From positions 14,587,538 to 14,651,537 of the forward strand of contig OX467091.1 of NCBI GenBank assembly GCA_950106755.1: a DNA stretch of 64,000 nucleotides, in the 5' to 3' direction. The notes beneath the pieces are model-generated. The model did not search any database. It saw only the letters and a program-made list of their open reading frames with translations, and was not told where the DNA came from. The DNA is from Climacium dendroides (Eukaryota > Streptophyta > Bryopsida > Hypnales > Climaciaceae). Positions 10,116-22,814 of this stretch are shown here, piece by piece. How positions within the stretch are numbered: the first letter of the stretch is position 1; each line of letters starts with the position of its first letter. Made by a program: the position numbers and the translations under genes.

Positions 10116-12716
10116 TGATTGTCATCATATTCTTACAACAGAAAATGAAAAAACTAAGTTGTAGACCTCAGTTTCACCCAGTAATTAAGGTCTTCTTCCA
10201 CAAAATTTAAATTGTTGTACAGTCGAATGTGGTGCAGTATAGCTTGAGTCACAACTTCCATATTTACAACGCTAGTGCTATTATTGTTGTCTTCATAAAA
10301 ACAAAGTCAGACACGCATTCATCATTGCTTTGCTCCTTGCAGAAAATGGACAATGATTGGTAGGTGTCCAATAAGAGAAACAAAGCAAATGTCACTATAA
10401 AAAGGAACTCTAGTGAACTCTAAAGGAGATCCATGTTATAGTAACAGCATTGTCTTTGAGTCCTAAAAACTTGGAAAGCCACTGTAAAATTTTGTAAATG
10501 AAGATGTCGAATACTAACTGCTCTCTTCAAGTAAAGAAGTGCTAAACTGTTGTCGACAACAACAACGTCTTGTAGTGGTTACAAAATTGGATGACCTCCA
10601 CTAAATCCTAAAACATGATTTCTATAGAATTCAATGACAAATACATTGGAACACAAAAAAGCTTGCAGAAATGGCCTGAATCTACCATGTTGAAGGACTT
10701 CCTTTCTAAATTGCCAATCCTCACTGATGCAAACAATAATCTTTATTAGCTAGTTGTAGCCTAGTTATTTGTGAATTCTTGTGCCATTTGCCTACTACAA
10801 GCGTTTCTTTCAAATTCACAAATGTTTGTCTCCTGTTCGAAGACTTTCTTTGCCTCTACATGGAGAAGTCACAACAATGCTTTGTGGAAGCACAAATCAC
10901 TAGCCACTGGTACCAAAGCAAAAGATAGAACATTTGCAACAATTGTCCCCTTCGTTAGCCTTATACTGTTGCTAAGATTGTGCCCATCGCTTTTGCTCAA
11001 ATTGGATGGAAACATTGCTCTTAGGGTCACATTGTAGTGTGAAACCACTCCTGGAACGACAATACTCGCTCCCTAGTGCCCCTACAATCCATACCTTAAA
11101 TTTGGTTGTTTGTTTTATTTTGTTTGTTTTGTTTTGTTTATTACATTGAGATCTCCCGGACCGTGCGTCCCCCGGTCGCGTGCTTGGTACCGTTGGAAAG
11201 CTCTTGGTGAGAAGGGGTGCACGGGCTTTGTTTTGTGGTGTTGATATGAAAATTATTGATTTTGAAATTTTTAGGAATTTAAAAATTTGAAAATTACTTT
11301 TACTTTTATTTTGATTGTGGCAACAGCACTGGGCACACTAAGGTAAGACAGCCCATTGCGGTCAAATGACCCATTGTGGTCGCCTAAGAAATGACCCATT
11401 GTGGTTTTTTTCTTGGATGTGGGATGTGGGCAACAATGCATGTCTTACATGACAGCAATGGAGTGAACACTGACCTCATTAGGAACTTCTGAGTTTTCAG
11501 TGTGAAGTCCATTGTAAAAATTGACTTTTTTGGCCTTCTGTAATAGAAAATATTTTGACTGCATTAGGCAGTGAGATGAGCATTACAGATTCAGATTTTA
11601 GTGGTCTTAAGGTAGTCTACAGACTCCTTTGGGCTCAATGCTTCAGAAATTTCTAGCAAATTCATACTTTGTCAAAAAAAATTAATTTCAATTGCACTTG
11701 CTATTTCTCACACTTGTACTAATGTAAGAAGAAAATTGAAAAATTTCAGCAACAAGATGATGCCAAAATCCTCATTCTGACCACAATGGGCTGGTTTACC
11801 TTAGTTACCATGATAACACGCCATGTGCAAACAGCCCAGTCCTACCAGCAATTGAACTTCGCCACGGCTTACACCACGACTTACAGGCCACCGTCACCTT
11901 CTGTGGAACGAACCAGCAGTCTTCGTTCATTGACTCACTTTGCTTGTTACAGGCGCTGCTTGCTAAGAGCAAGTGCGAACGTACCATGAGAGTTTCTCCC
12001 ATTCTCAAACTCTGTTGCCATGCCGGCTCTGTGCCTTTGGTTCCACAGTATCAGAGTAATCCAACAATACACGGGGATGGCTTACTAGAGAATCTTCGAA
12101 AGTAACAACTCCAAGTATCATTCTGCCTGTTGCAGCAGCAATGCAAGCTGTTGTTGGGTTTGATTCGTGGTGGAAAAATCTTCTGAGGAGTCGACCTCTC
12201 TTCAATTTGTTTGCAAACCAAGAATTGAAGAAACAGCATGATATGCTCTGATCAGCTGCTCTTGTTGCGCTTCAAGTATTTCGATCACGGGATGTCTATT
12301 TGTGGGTGAATCGGTCATTTTGCATCTCTCCAATTTTGTGTGCGGATTTGAGCATACACGTTTTTGTCGAATTTTAGACGTACAGCGCAAACATTTTTGA
12401 GTTGACGTGAGAAAGGAACGTGCAGCAGTTTGAGAATTCGAATTCAATCGCCATCGAGTAGAAGCGAGTCACCGCAAATTGAAGTCCCTAGTACCAGTTA
12501 ATGCGTCTCTGCAATTCAAAGGGATCTTGCTTACACTGACACATAACGTCATGTGATAGAGGAGATGCGATCCTTTCCGGTCAGACAGAATTGCAGGACT
12601 TAGTACCTGTGATCGAATAGTCGACAGCTTTTTCCTGCCGGTTTTGGCATACTTTAGAGGGGTTTTGTAAGCAACTATATGGCGTGTTCCCTCATATCCC
12701 CTCTGTCAGTGCTTTA
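10116..12716. other. intergenic; no supported gene
   Basis: From 10116 to about 11090 the sequence resembles transposon-flank DNA. A minus-strand stretch around 11040-10800 reads open for some length but matches no family I recognise. From 11090 to 11160 there are TTTGTTTTG repeats. From 11330 to 11410 the phrase 'GACCCATTGTGGT' recurs. From 11780 to 12450 the composition is gene-like, and a minus-strand frame at 12318-12202 gives a 38-aa peptide starting MTDSPTNRHPVIEILEAQ, but without recognisable homology or confirmed splicing it is not called as a gene. Confidence 0.4.
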
Positions 12717-12724
12717 TATAAAAA
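12717..12724 (+). promoter_or_regulatory. TATA box of the gluconolactonase-like gene
   Basis: TATATAAA lies 63 bases upstream of the ATG at 12787. Transcription would then start near 12750 and give a leader of about 40 bases. This placement also supports 12787 rather than the upstream in-frame ATG at 12679, which precedes the TATA box. Confidence 0.65.
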
Positions 12725-12786
12725 CTCGTTCACCGCATAGCATGCAAGCGTGGTTCCTGACATTTCGACATGCGTTGCTGATTTCC

Positions 12787-15006
12787 ATGGAAATTATTAG
12801 GGTCGGTGTGCTGCGACTAGCAGTGATTGTTTTAGTTTTTGCTGCCACATGTAAGTTACTTCTCATCGAAGCTCTCATCTCAAATCTCCTTGAAGGTGAA
12901 TAGATTAAATTGTCATACTTCCACTTAGACGTGAGTTGGTGCAGATGCTGCGGATGGGGAGACTCTGCCTACCCCGAAACATTCTGGGAACAGAGCACCC
13001 GGGAGGCCGCAATCGGGCGTGTGCAATTGGCAACAAGGGAGTCTCATCCACGAGAGACCCACGGGCGCTACGCAACCACTCGAACGCTGTAGATTTGTGG
13101 TATGCGAGATCAGTTCCGTATCACCTCATCTCAATTCAAATGTGAACTCAAAGATTAGCTTTCAAGAATGACGCGGCCGGACACTTGTGGTGGGAATTGA
13201 ATGATTTCAGCACTGCTTGTTATGCCATTGTAGGTGCGAGACCCAGAGTTTTTTGATGTTCTCGGTTCGTCACCGGAGATCAATGAGTTAGTGAAGACAA
13301 ATGCTCATGAAGGTGGTGTGTGGTATCCCGACAAGAACGAATTCTACTTCACATCTACTATATTGACGGGTTCCACTGGTGATGCGAGGGCAGACGTAGG
13401 TATTCTTGCCGTTGCATTTATTTCACTTGGACGGATGCATTGAAGGCGGGAAGGCAGATGCAAGAACTTGTGCAGCTCCTGGAAGTGAAGTTCTATCTTA
13501 ATTTTTGTTCACTTGGTGGATGATCAGTTCAAGAAGGTGAACCTGCTGAAGGGCGCCGTGACGGTTCTGAGCGCCGCTTCAGACGAGGTACCAAACGGAA
13601 TGGTGCTGGACAACGAGGGCAATCTGTTGATATGCCAGCAAGGGTCCAAAAGTCGTGGCGGTTTTATCCAGAAGATCGACCTGAAGACCCTAGCGAAAAC
13701 CGTGGTGGCAGACAATTGGTTTGGAGTGCCGTTCAACAGCCCCAATGACGTCGTGGTCAAACGCGATGGTTCCATATGGTTCACCGATCCCAGCTATGGG
13801 AGTGTGCAGGCAGGTCTTCTTTTCTTTCTTGAGGATTTTGAAATTGCAAGATATTTTTGCTAGCTTGGAGCTACAATACTGTTCTTCAGACGATTTAAAG
13901 CAAATTTTCTTTAAATCTGGCTAAACAATCGCACTATCTCACATTTCTTGTTGCTAGTTCCAAAAACTACCGACATCTGGCAATAAATAGCCAAAAAAAA
14001 GACTGAGCTATTGTGTGCAGGGTTTTCGAACCGCACCCAAGCTGAACAACCAAGTTTACAGAATCAGCGTGACGGGCGTGGTGGATGCGGTAGCCGATGG
14101 CTTCACACAACCCAACGGGCTGGCCTTCTCACCCGACGAGAAGCGCCTCTACGTCACAGACACCGGGTTTGCTGTCGGGTACAGCGCAGGAGTCCTAATT
14201 ATTCCTCTTTGCGAGATTGCGAACCTGGTGAATTTCATAAGTTAATGAGCGAGTCTCTGTTCTAATCCTTAATTTGATGCGTGAGCAGGGTTGTGGGACA
14301 ATTCGATGTGACAAAGCCACACTCAATCACTGTCTTTGATGTGGGCGCTGATGGCCTCTTGTGCAACCGCCGGTTGTTTGCTTCAGTAGGGGTTTACGAT
14401 GGAAGCTCTCCAGGGCTTGGAATTCCGGATGGCATTAAGGTCGACATGGAGGGACGAGTTTACACCGGCACGGTGGATGGAGTCCAAGGTTAGGATTGTA
14501 CTTTCGGAAGGACTTGTGAATGCTACCAATTTTGAGTTATGATTTTATTCTAGTGGACGCATTGGAATACGAGTTCTGATGTTTGTGTGCCTCAGTGTTC
14601 AGCCACTCAGGGAAGCCCTTGGGCGTCATTCGTCAACCTGGAGTAGCCAACATGGGGTTTGCAGGAAAGGGTCTTAATACGTTATACATGCTTAATGATA
14701 CAGCCATCTCATTTGTCAAGCTTCAGGTTTAATTTCTCCACTCTTCTTTATTGCTCATATTTTTAAAGTCAGATTGTTGGCATCAGTGCAACTATCATTG
14801 AGAAAGCAGCAGTGTGAAGGAAATCCTTCATATGGTTATTGAAACTCAGGGTGCGGAATCGTTTACGGGTAATTCAGAAGCGTGATTGTTCACTGGCGGT
14901 GGTGCAGGTCAAAGCCGCTGGGCTCAAGTACGCAAGCTCGTTTGAGAAGCAGAGTACAAATTCAAGACTTATCAACACTCAGGTTCAAGGGTTTCAAGAC
15001 ACTTAA
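12787..15006 (+). CDS. SMP-30/gluconolactonase-like secreted beta-propeller (eight exons)
   Basis: Members of this family are six-bladed beta-propeller lactone hydrolases with a divalent metal centre. Eight exons join in phase: 12787-12850, 12945-13099, 13234-13395, 13528-13809, 14021-14178, 14289-14488, 14596-14726 and 14908-15006, giving about 416 aa. Exon 1 encodes a hydrophobic signal peptide (VLRLAVIVLVFAAT), so the product probably enters the secretory pathway. Likely metal ligands are Glu99 in AHEGGVW, Asn200 in FNSPNDVVV and Asp268 in YVTDTG; QPNGLAFSPD and GSIWFTDPSYG are also typical. Exon 4 must end at CAG|GC to keep phase with GFRTAP, so intron 4 appears to be GC-AG. The last exon is less sure: without its splice, translation stops at 14730-14732 after LQV. 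Substrate is unknown. Residues 23-73 are not recognisable. Confidence 0.85.
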
Positions 15007-16064
15007 TCACTCAGGTTTGTTAAGCACACATTCTTGATGATGCAAATTTCAATTTGCCTGGAACCTTTAATTGACCTCAAATTTTATCACTCAAATACAA
15101 CTCATGGAGTCCAAACACTAATCAGCAAGTAATTCAGGAGTAGGTGATCCAGATATTGCATAAGGTAACGCTGTGGGTGCATGTCACTCCCAAGTTGTGG
15201 AGCTTCAAGGTAGAGATGTGCCCACCACGAACCCTAACATTCAATCTACCAGGCCACCGAGTAAAAAATAATGCAACCAGAATGCACTGCAGGTTGTACT
15301 GTACAATATTCCTTGAGTACAAAGCAAATGACGGTGTCGCACATTCACTCCATAAAAAATGCGGAGTCGACTCCAGTAGCGTGCAACATCACTGCCACAA
15401 TTTCGAGTTAAGGTCCTTTCAGCAATTCAGTTTTCTCAAAATGAGCTTATGAAGAACCCGACCTTAGAAGAAGACATATAGACCAAGTTTTCAGAAGGAA
15501 CCGTCTGATGTGGTGATAAATTCATTGCAAGTATGAGGAAAATGCAAAGATTCTTGTGGGCAGCTGATTGCAGTGGAAGACCATGCACTCGGGATTCACC
15601 TGTTATTTGGGATCATGATAACTGTTGTAAGCTTAGTTCTGTCAACTGCATAGAATTAGTTCTTTGAAACAGTCGACTTACTACTGATCTTATGACTCGG
15701 AGTAAATATTTCATTACAAATACAGCGTGACAACAGAATGATAATATAACATTTATAAGTGAAACAATTATGAGATCCAGTTGACTTGTTTGCGAGGCAT
15801 CAATTCTTTATGACGCAGATTCCAGACGTTCATATCCATACCAACAACCACGAATCGAATGAAGTATGCCAAAATACAGCTTTCATAGAATTAACTTCAA
15901 ATAATCTCCAAAACATTAAAGTACAAACTGAGCAGCTTAATTGACGTGCGTTTCCAGCATGGCGATGAACGACTGTACAACAACTCTTCGTGGAGGAAAA
16001 AACGGAGCGTCTGCACTAGTTTCTGCACTAGCACCTGAAAGTCATTCAATGGCCTTCGTTTTCT
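15007..16064. other. convergent intergenic region
   Basis: This region lies between the 3' ends of the plus-strand gluconolactonase-like gene and the minus-strand PSB33-like gene. A few short open frames occur in both directions but none matches a known family. It probably contains both 3' untranslated regions. Confidence 0.5.
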
Positions 16065-18837
16065 TCAAGGAGAGTAGCCGGTGACTTTGTACAGAAAGTC
16101 CAGGAAGCCCAGACCCTTCAAGAATCCCTTTCCAGTGACCAACTCCTGAATGATGAGCATGAAGAATCCAGCCATGGCGGCCCTCCCGTTGATGATCTCG
16201 TTCTTCCGAGTCCAGCCAAAACCTTCAGAGGCGTCGTCGACCTCCATGCGAACCTGAAAAGAACAATTTGAAATACCCCACACAATCAATTACATTACTA
16301 CCAAGATCAAAAACACAAATGATAATCTACAACCGTGAAACTCATGCATAATTTAGCATACCCCAAATATGAAAAAAATCAGAAACTGATTCCTGTTTCT
16401 ACGGTTCTTTTACAGTGGCAAAAGATTAATGGAATACTTTTGAATCTGAAGAAGAATAAATCCAGCTCTAAGACTGGCGTGAATGAAGAGAGTACTATGG
16501 GTAGGCCTACTTGCTAAGCCACATGGACCGAGATAATGAGCGTTCCCTAGGATCCTTCCATTTCTTTATGATAATACAGAAATTTGGTCACATAAAACCT
16601 GTAACTGACGTGAATGAAGATCTGCTGGCTAAACCCAGGTGAACCTAGATAGCCACTGCTAAAATTGCATGTCTGATTGAAGAAAAGGATTCCAAGACAA
16701 GATATCTGAGAAATAAAATCTGAAGGAAATTGAAGCTCTACTGACTCATAGACCTAGATAACAAGTGCTAACTTCAATGCCACGTTTTTCAGAAAGGCTC
16801 AATGACACGACGATTTTGATCCATAAAATCTAAGACCAACAAGTCTTTTAGGGGTAGCCCTCCTTATTAAGCCACATGCACCTAGATACATAGACCTGCA
16901 TAGTGATACCTCTGAAGTAGACTCTATAAAGCAGACCTATTAGGGTCAATTAGGGCTAGTCCTACAAATTCCGCCACATGGACCTCGATAGGTAACTCCA
17001 GGATTACTTGCTTTGGCAATAGAATAGACTCAATTAAGACACAGGCCTCTTGATGCATAAAACCTAAGACAACATAAATGACAGAGTATATTGGGACAGT
17101 TCTACAAGATACGCATGACTTCGTAAACCCAATTCGAGAATTCCGTTTCTTTATTATACCCTGGACTCTGTGACACGGGCTTTTTGACGCATACCTCATC
17201 GACGTCAATATTCGTTGCAGTTCTGCCAGCTTGACCAGTAGCAGGACCGCCGAAGACAATCTCAGCCAAATCCCCTCGGCCTTGCACGTTGATGTAAATG
17301 GAGTCGTCTTCCACTTTGACAGGGTACGTGATGAGATCCCTCAGTGATGGAGTCAAGAATCTGAGAATAGGGTTCGTGGGCATCCACTCCACCATTTTCC
17401 CCGTCTTCAAGTCGTACGTACTTTCAGTCGATGGGCAGATGATGCACCCCTCCTGTTGATCACGGGAGACATTAGGCCTAAAAGTCTAATCACGCAGCTA
17501 ATGAATATGAAACTATCCGATTCGAACCCCCCCGAAAAAATATGAGAAAAGCAAAGAGTTTCCGTTAGCTCCCGTGTCGCAAATGCCATGTAAAATGCAA
17601 TTTCAGAATCGAAAATTGGCAACAACAGACCGCAATGCAAACCCACTCACAGGAGTGGACATTAGGCACACATGCCTCACAATGCAGCTAATTGAATCTA
17701 TACAATTCGAAACCACAAAAATGAAGCGCAAAAGTATCTAATGCTCATTAGCTCCCATGTTGCAATCGCCACGCAAAATGCATTCCCACAATTGGAAATA
17801 AGCTACAAAAGGCAATGCAACATTGAAGCGATTCGATCAAAATCACAAAATGAACGCAAGGACTTTTCGTTAGCTTGCATGTTGCAATTGCCATGCAAAA
17901 TGCATCCCCAGAATTTGAAATTGGCTACTACAGGCAAATGCGAATCCACTTACAGGAGCTGACACTAAGCACAAATATCAAACTACACAGCAGATAGCCA
18001 CTATCCGATTCAAACCACAGAAAAAAACGCAACATCTTTTCGTTAGCTCCCATGTTGCAATTGCCAAGCAAATGTATCCCCAGAATTGGAAATTGGCTAC
18101 AAAAGGCAATGCAAGTCCACTTACAGGAGCCGACTCTACACACAAATATCAACCAATGCAGCTATTCGACACAATCCGATTCAAAACCAAAAAACAACAT
18201 GCAAAGACTTTTCGGTACCTCCCATATTGCAGTTAACATAAAGAAAAAGGCGAAGACCGCTACCCAAGCATCGCCCCAAGCACATTCCCCATATCAGAGA
18301 TGTACATTCCAGGGAGTAATATCCCGGCGCAGTAATCCTCTCCTAAACCCTTTCCCCAGAATCCGCAATCCAAACCCAAGTCCTTACCGGCGTGAGCCGC
18401 GCATTAATCAGCCCCTCGCTGTAGGCCCCCTCCGCCGGGCTCTGATTCTCAATCGCATACACATCGTTTTTGTACCACAACAGCAACACCGTCTCCCCGT
18501 CTTGCCGCACTAGTCGCCTCTCCCCCCTCGGCAACGCACTGAGGGGAATAACAGGCACCCAGCTGCCAGACTCTTCTTGCGAACTCCCCGTTCCCGTCGT
18601 CTCGGCCTCGGTGGACACCGACACATCTCCGGAGGAGTTGCTGCTGCACACCACGACCGCGGAGTTTCTTCGCAGATTCCTGCAACCCAAATTCCTGCAA
18701 CCCATGAGTCCTTTCGGCGTTCTCCGCTGCGGGAGTAAAGAAATGGATGGTGTGGATTCGGCCAAAGAGCAGGAGGACTTGGTGGAAGCGGCGAGGGTGC
18801 TCCCCACCAACGGCTTCAAGCCGGCTATGGCCGCCAT
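16065..18837 (-). CDS. PSB33: PSB33/LIL8-like thylakoid protein with degenerate Rieske fold (three exons)
   Basis: PSB33 (LIL8) is a green-lineage thylakoid protein linked to photosystem II and LHCII organisation. Three exons, 18837-18388, 17452-17195 and 16253-16065, join in phase 0 to give 298 aa. Residues 1 to about 55 are rich in Ser, Ala and Arg and look like a chloroplast transit peptide. Residues about 90-215 form the Rieske-like domain (WVPVIPLSALPRGERRLV, LLLWYKNDVYAIENQSPA, EGCIICPSTESTYDLKTG), but the Cys-His cluster ligands are missing: no CxH motif at ENQSPAEG, and CPST where CPxH would be. The C-terminal exon has a LIL/LHC-like helix, RKNEIINGRAAMAGFFMLII, with Glu255, Asn258 and Arg260, then GKGFLKGLGFLDFLY. 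Both introns (about 935 and 940 bases) contain imperfect tandem repeats. The gene is convergent with the gluconolactonase-like gene. Confidence 0.9.
16500..16995. repeat. imperfect tandem repeats in intron 2 of the PSB33-like gene
   Basis: About five degenerate copies recur every 105-126 bases, marked by phrases like CTAAGCCACATGGACC(G/T)AGATA near 16515, 16632, 16742, 16868 and 16972. A second recurring phrase is CATAAAACCTAAGAC-like. Copies are too divergent to be a recent expansion. Confidence 0.55.
17460..18240. repeat. imperfect tandem repeats in intron 1 of the PSB33-like gene
   Basis: Four to five copies of a roughly 170-180-base unit are marked by TTAGCTCCCATGTTGCAAT-like text near 17566, 17748, 17870 (truncated), 18043 and 18215, each followed by CCCAGAATTGGAAATTGGCT-like text and a CACTTACAGGAG-like junction. 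The array fills nearly the whole intron. Confidence 0.7.
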
Positions 18838-21800
18838 GGTGTGTCAAACTGGGACGAATTCAGGCGAAATGGGGTGGATTCAGAGAGTGGGGCAATTGGG
18901 TAAGTTGCGCAAGGTGCAGGTGGAGGCGGAGGGTGATGGGTTTTGGTGGGAGGGACGGAATTTGGAAGGATGGGGAGCGTGGCGACAGGGAGCCACAAGC
19001 TGGAGAGGATAGCCGCGTGGCTTGGGGTGTCGCCACGGCGCTGTCTGTGTGGATGTGCGATTGGGGATGTGGGAGTCTTTTTTGGAGACTTTTGAAGGGA
19101 ATTATAAGAAGAAAAAAAATTTGGAGTCATATTTAAGGGAGTAATATTTCACTCAATAAAATTTTAAAATTCTTAACAGAAAATCTTAAGAAGAATTTTT
19201 ATTCCACTTACTAAAAAACCTTTGAAAAAATTTACTTGCATTAAAAGTTTTCTCCACTAATAAGCTTGATTAAGGTGTTAAAAAAAATCAATTTTTTTTT
19301 TTTTTTTTAATTTTTAAATTACATCTCAAACTTAAGGACAGACGGATTATTAACAAATATTGTACTGATTCAGTGCCTTCATCACTACGTACTATAATCA
19401 CATCGATTATGTGCATTTTTACGCATTTTTATGCACTGAATATTAAATTGAAACACATAAATTTTGAAGCCTTTAACTCATGCACCAAGTTTATTAACAT
19501 TTGATTTGAATAGCCTATAGTTAGGCCATTTTCATTTGCACCTTGAATGGTCACCCAAAATCTTCATCCAAAATCACCACAAGATTTGAAGAGCACCCAA
19601 TAGTAGCTAATCATAAAGAATCTTTAGCATTTGGGGGCTTAAAAATATCATTGCTTTTGAAGTATTGTAGGTTAACCCCTAAAGGTTCATGCATCCAAAA
19701 ATTGAAAGTAGCTTATTCAACCTTGATTGTAACTCATTCAATATAACTTATTCAATATTACCATTTTGGTATTTTATTTAAACTAAGAAAATGTAGCTTG
19801 ATAAGATATCTTTCTACTTCATTTTGAAATTCACCAAAAAATCAAAAATTGAAAGAATTATTGCTATTGCAATTTCTATGCAATAGAATCCAAATAATAT
19901 AGTGTGATGTGTTTTTTACTCATATTCTTTTAAATAGATTTTAAATTGAAATTTAAAAAATTTAAAATTTCATTCTGACCTTCACTTATGATCAAAATTC
20001 CAGATAAATATAATATATACTATTGAGATAATTTTATTCCCACCTTTAATTGTAAAAAATCACAATAATTTGATTTTTCTATAAAAATAAATAAATAATA
20101 CATTCTTCTAGTAAAAAAAATATCAAAATTTTGTACATTGATAAATAAAAGGATAAATTTGGTTTAATAGCCAAATTTAACTTCAAGGTCTTCATTGTGG
20201 TTGGTTTGGGTGTAAAAAATAAAATAGTGAATTGAGAAATTTTCTCACTAATCTTCATTGCTACTTGTACCTTTTGAGGAAATTTCAAATCCTATAATCT
20301 AAAATGGTTTGGATTTTGAACCTTGAATGGCTCCCAAACATTCAAAACTATTTGGATTGACATGAAAAATTTACTTTGATAACTAGGCTTCAAGGGAAAT
20401 CTAATGCAATGAATTTGACTAAAAATAAAATTGGATGAAGGAGGTACAAGCCCTTGAAGTTGCATCCAATAAAATGTGATTTGGTGATCAATTAAAATTG
20501 AATTCATGAACTTTAAATGACTCCCAAAAAATCAATACATTTTGGATTGATTTGAAAATTTTACCATACAAAGGAGAAGAGAAAGCTCAAACTTTTCATT
20601 AAGTTTTATTGAATTTAGAAATCAAATGCAAAAGTTACAATACTTTGTATTGGACTTTTAAACTAAGAAGAGATACATTTTGCTTCATCTTAGAGGCCAA
20701 TGCTTAGAGTTCATAGATACAACAAACATGATGGAAGTTGAAGCATTCTTTGCTTCATTGTTTAATAGGTCTAGTGGCATGATGTCATAACCCTCATCCT
20801 AAGGTGTACCTATGCCACCTAAGTGAGCAAGGGAAAACATTAGAGGTGATTCTCCAAGCCTTGCAAGAGATGAAGTGTGAGGAATTGGGAGTCTTGAGTG
20901 ATTAGAGCGGTGTAGCACTCTAGTCATGACAAATTGGATGGTGTACTACACATGCTTAAAAAGCTTGTGAGAAGACACGTCCTTGGATTTAAGAAGCGTA
21001 AAGATCCAAATTGTGAATCAAAAGTTATGGCGCTTCAAAGTTGGTAGTATCTCGACTATAGTCAAAAGGTGTGGGACGTGGGAGTAGGGGGTTGGGGATG
21101 ATCCCTTGGATCTAATAGGGCATACCACATATAGTTAGAAAGCTAAAAAAACAAGATTTCTAGAATTCTAAGTATCACAAGGAAATCAATTGTGAAATAA
21201 AAGTTATGGGCATCCAAAGGAGGAAGAGTCCTGAAGAACTATGTTATCAAAGGACTTAGATCCATAACTTCCCCAACACTTGTTGAAATTGAAAAGTGAG
21301 TAGTTTATAGTGATCTACAGACTACAAAAATGGGCTCACATTTAGAATTTGGAGCTTGGAGCTAAAAGTTATCCCGGTAGAAAGATTGAAAGTCTTTTGG
21401 AGTTTGGTTTTGAGGAAACAACATAGAATCATGTGGCTTTCTAAGATGGAGGTGTCTTAGGATGTCTTGAAGACCCCTAGGATGGGGAAGGGGCCACCAA
21501 ATCCTACAAAAGTACTATGAGGAGTTAGAGCCTCATTCCTATGTAAATGTGTGTTATCATAGAGTGTGTGTGCACTCTTTAATTCTGATTGGGTGGTGTC
21601 CCGCTCTACATTAGGCCATGATATGAGTCTTGATTGGTGAGTCATGGTGAATAAGTCCCAGGGAGAGTCTTGAAATAAGATGGATTAACTATTAAGAAGT
21701 TAAATCCCATTCAAGGGCAATTAGAACCAATGGGGAATAGTACTGATATCAAGTATTTGAACATCAATAGAAGTTTGCCCCGTGTCATCAAATGACATGC

Positions 21801-22340
21801 TTGGTGTCTTGTGGGAATTAAGTGTTGGGAAGTAAAGTGTTGGGAGTCACAGAGGAATAGAGTTGAAATCTAACATTAGGGGAAAGGTGGCATGTGTAGT
21901 ATTAAGATATTGTGACCCTTAATGTCATTAGGAGTTAAGTGCTACAAGAAGCACATTGAGTGAGCTTAAAGTGATAAGTGTCATTAAAAGGCACAACACA
22001 TGCGTAGGTTCCCATGATTTCAACTTTGAAAATTTATAAAATATTGTATAACTGTCATAAAATTACAAAACAAATTGATTTAGTGTTTTTTGAAAAACTA
22101 ACATTTTTCTAAAATTATCATCAAGACTATTCATATAGTAGTTAGAAAAATGATAGTTTTAGTTGTTTCTACTTTAGACCACCAAAGGCACTTAGTGTAA
22201 AATTTAGAAACTTTTGTTTGCAAAGGTTATTTAGAAAAGTTATAATTAAAATAATATATCTTCTAAAAAATTTAGACTAAATTGGATATATTCTATTAGA
22301 GCCTTTCCAAATTCATTTTATAACTACAAGAAGATTGAGC
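18838..22340. other. PSB33 upstream region, then AT-rich repeats
   Basis: The first 300 bases are relatively GC-rich, as expected for the PSB33-like promoter on the minus strand; GCCACGCGG-type sequence near 19012-19020 resembles a G-box core but is unproven. From 19140 to 20660 the DNA is AT-rich with a long poly-T run near 19290. From 20660 to 22020 the composition changes to a G-rich plus strand with many repeated GTGTTGGG- and GGAGTTA-like words and no recognisable protein, perhaps a decayed element. No gene is supported. Confidence 0.4.
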
Positions 22341-22374
22341 AAATCCAAATATGAAATTCAAAATTTAAATTCGT

Positions 22375-22800
22375 AATGGTTGCAAGAGATATAAGATAAA
22401 GCAAAAAAAAGTTCTACATAACAAGATTTGATATTGAAGTTTTAAAGTAAAATACTAGAATTAAAATCGCGAGGTAAAATCTAAGAGTTGTATTCAAGAG
22501 AGCAAAAGTACAAAGAAGAAGGCCTTTGTTCTAGAATTAAGGATGAGAACTATGAACTAGGCATTGGAATGAGTTGTCGAAATTGAGGAACCTTTTAGTC
22601 TTAACTTCTATATACTAAGTTGCTTCCATAAGCTTGGAAGCTTCTTGAATTGCTTCTATTAAGTACAAAGCTTCTTGAAAAGCTTCAATAAGCTTCCAAG
22701 ACCTTCTACAAGTTTCTAAAAGCTTGAAAGTTGCTTAAACTACTTCTATGAAAAAAGAAGCTTCTTGAAAAGCTACCATAGTCATTTGTCATCTGTGACA
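22375..22800 (-). repeat. 3' LTR of the chromovirus (minimal extent)
   Basis: This copy aligns with 28291-28630: both contain AACAAGATTT(G/A)ATATTGAAGTT, GAGAGCAA(A/G)AGTACAAAGAA and end ACCATAGTCATTTGTCATC then TGTGACA. On the minus strand the LTR therefore begins TGTCACAG. It carries about 80 extra bases of AAGCTT-rich text compared with the other LTR. Its left edge is uncertain and may lie near 22340. Confidence 0.8.
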
Positions 22801-22814
22801 TTACCTCCCCTTTT
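22801..22814 (-). other. polypurine tract
   Basis: On the minus strand AAAAGGGGAGGTAA directly precedes the TGTCACAG start of the 3' LTR, the position and composition expected of the plus-strand priming site of a retrotransposon. Confidence 0.7.

Noticed and set aside
10771..11037. 88-codon plus-strand frame
   Set aside because: Its composition is unlike the confirmed genes, it matches no family, and the opposite strand is also open; most likely chance in transposon-flank DNA.
11786..12447. Several overlapping short frames on both strands, including a 38-aa minus frame from 12318
   Set aside because: Composition is gene-like, but no splice chain or homology could be established, so no gene is called.
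12679..12786. Upstream in-frame ATG at 12679 for the gluconolactonase-like gene
   Set aside because: It lies upstream of the TATA box at 12717-12724, and the ATG at 12787 leads directly into a good signal peptide.
18470..19136. Long plus-strand and minus-strand frames overlapping exon 1 of the PSB33-like gene
   Set aside because: They are shadows of the GC-rich transit-peptide exon and its promoter; the minus-strand frame from 18837 is the one that matches the family.
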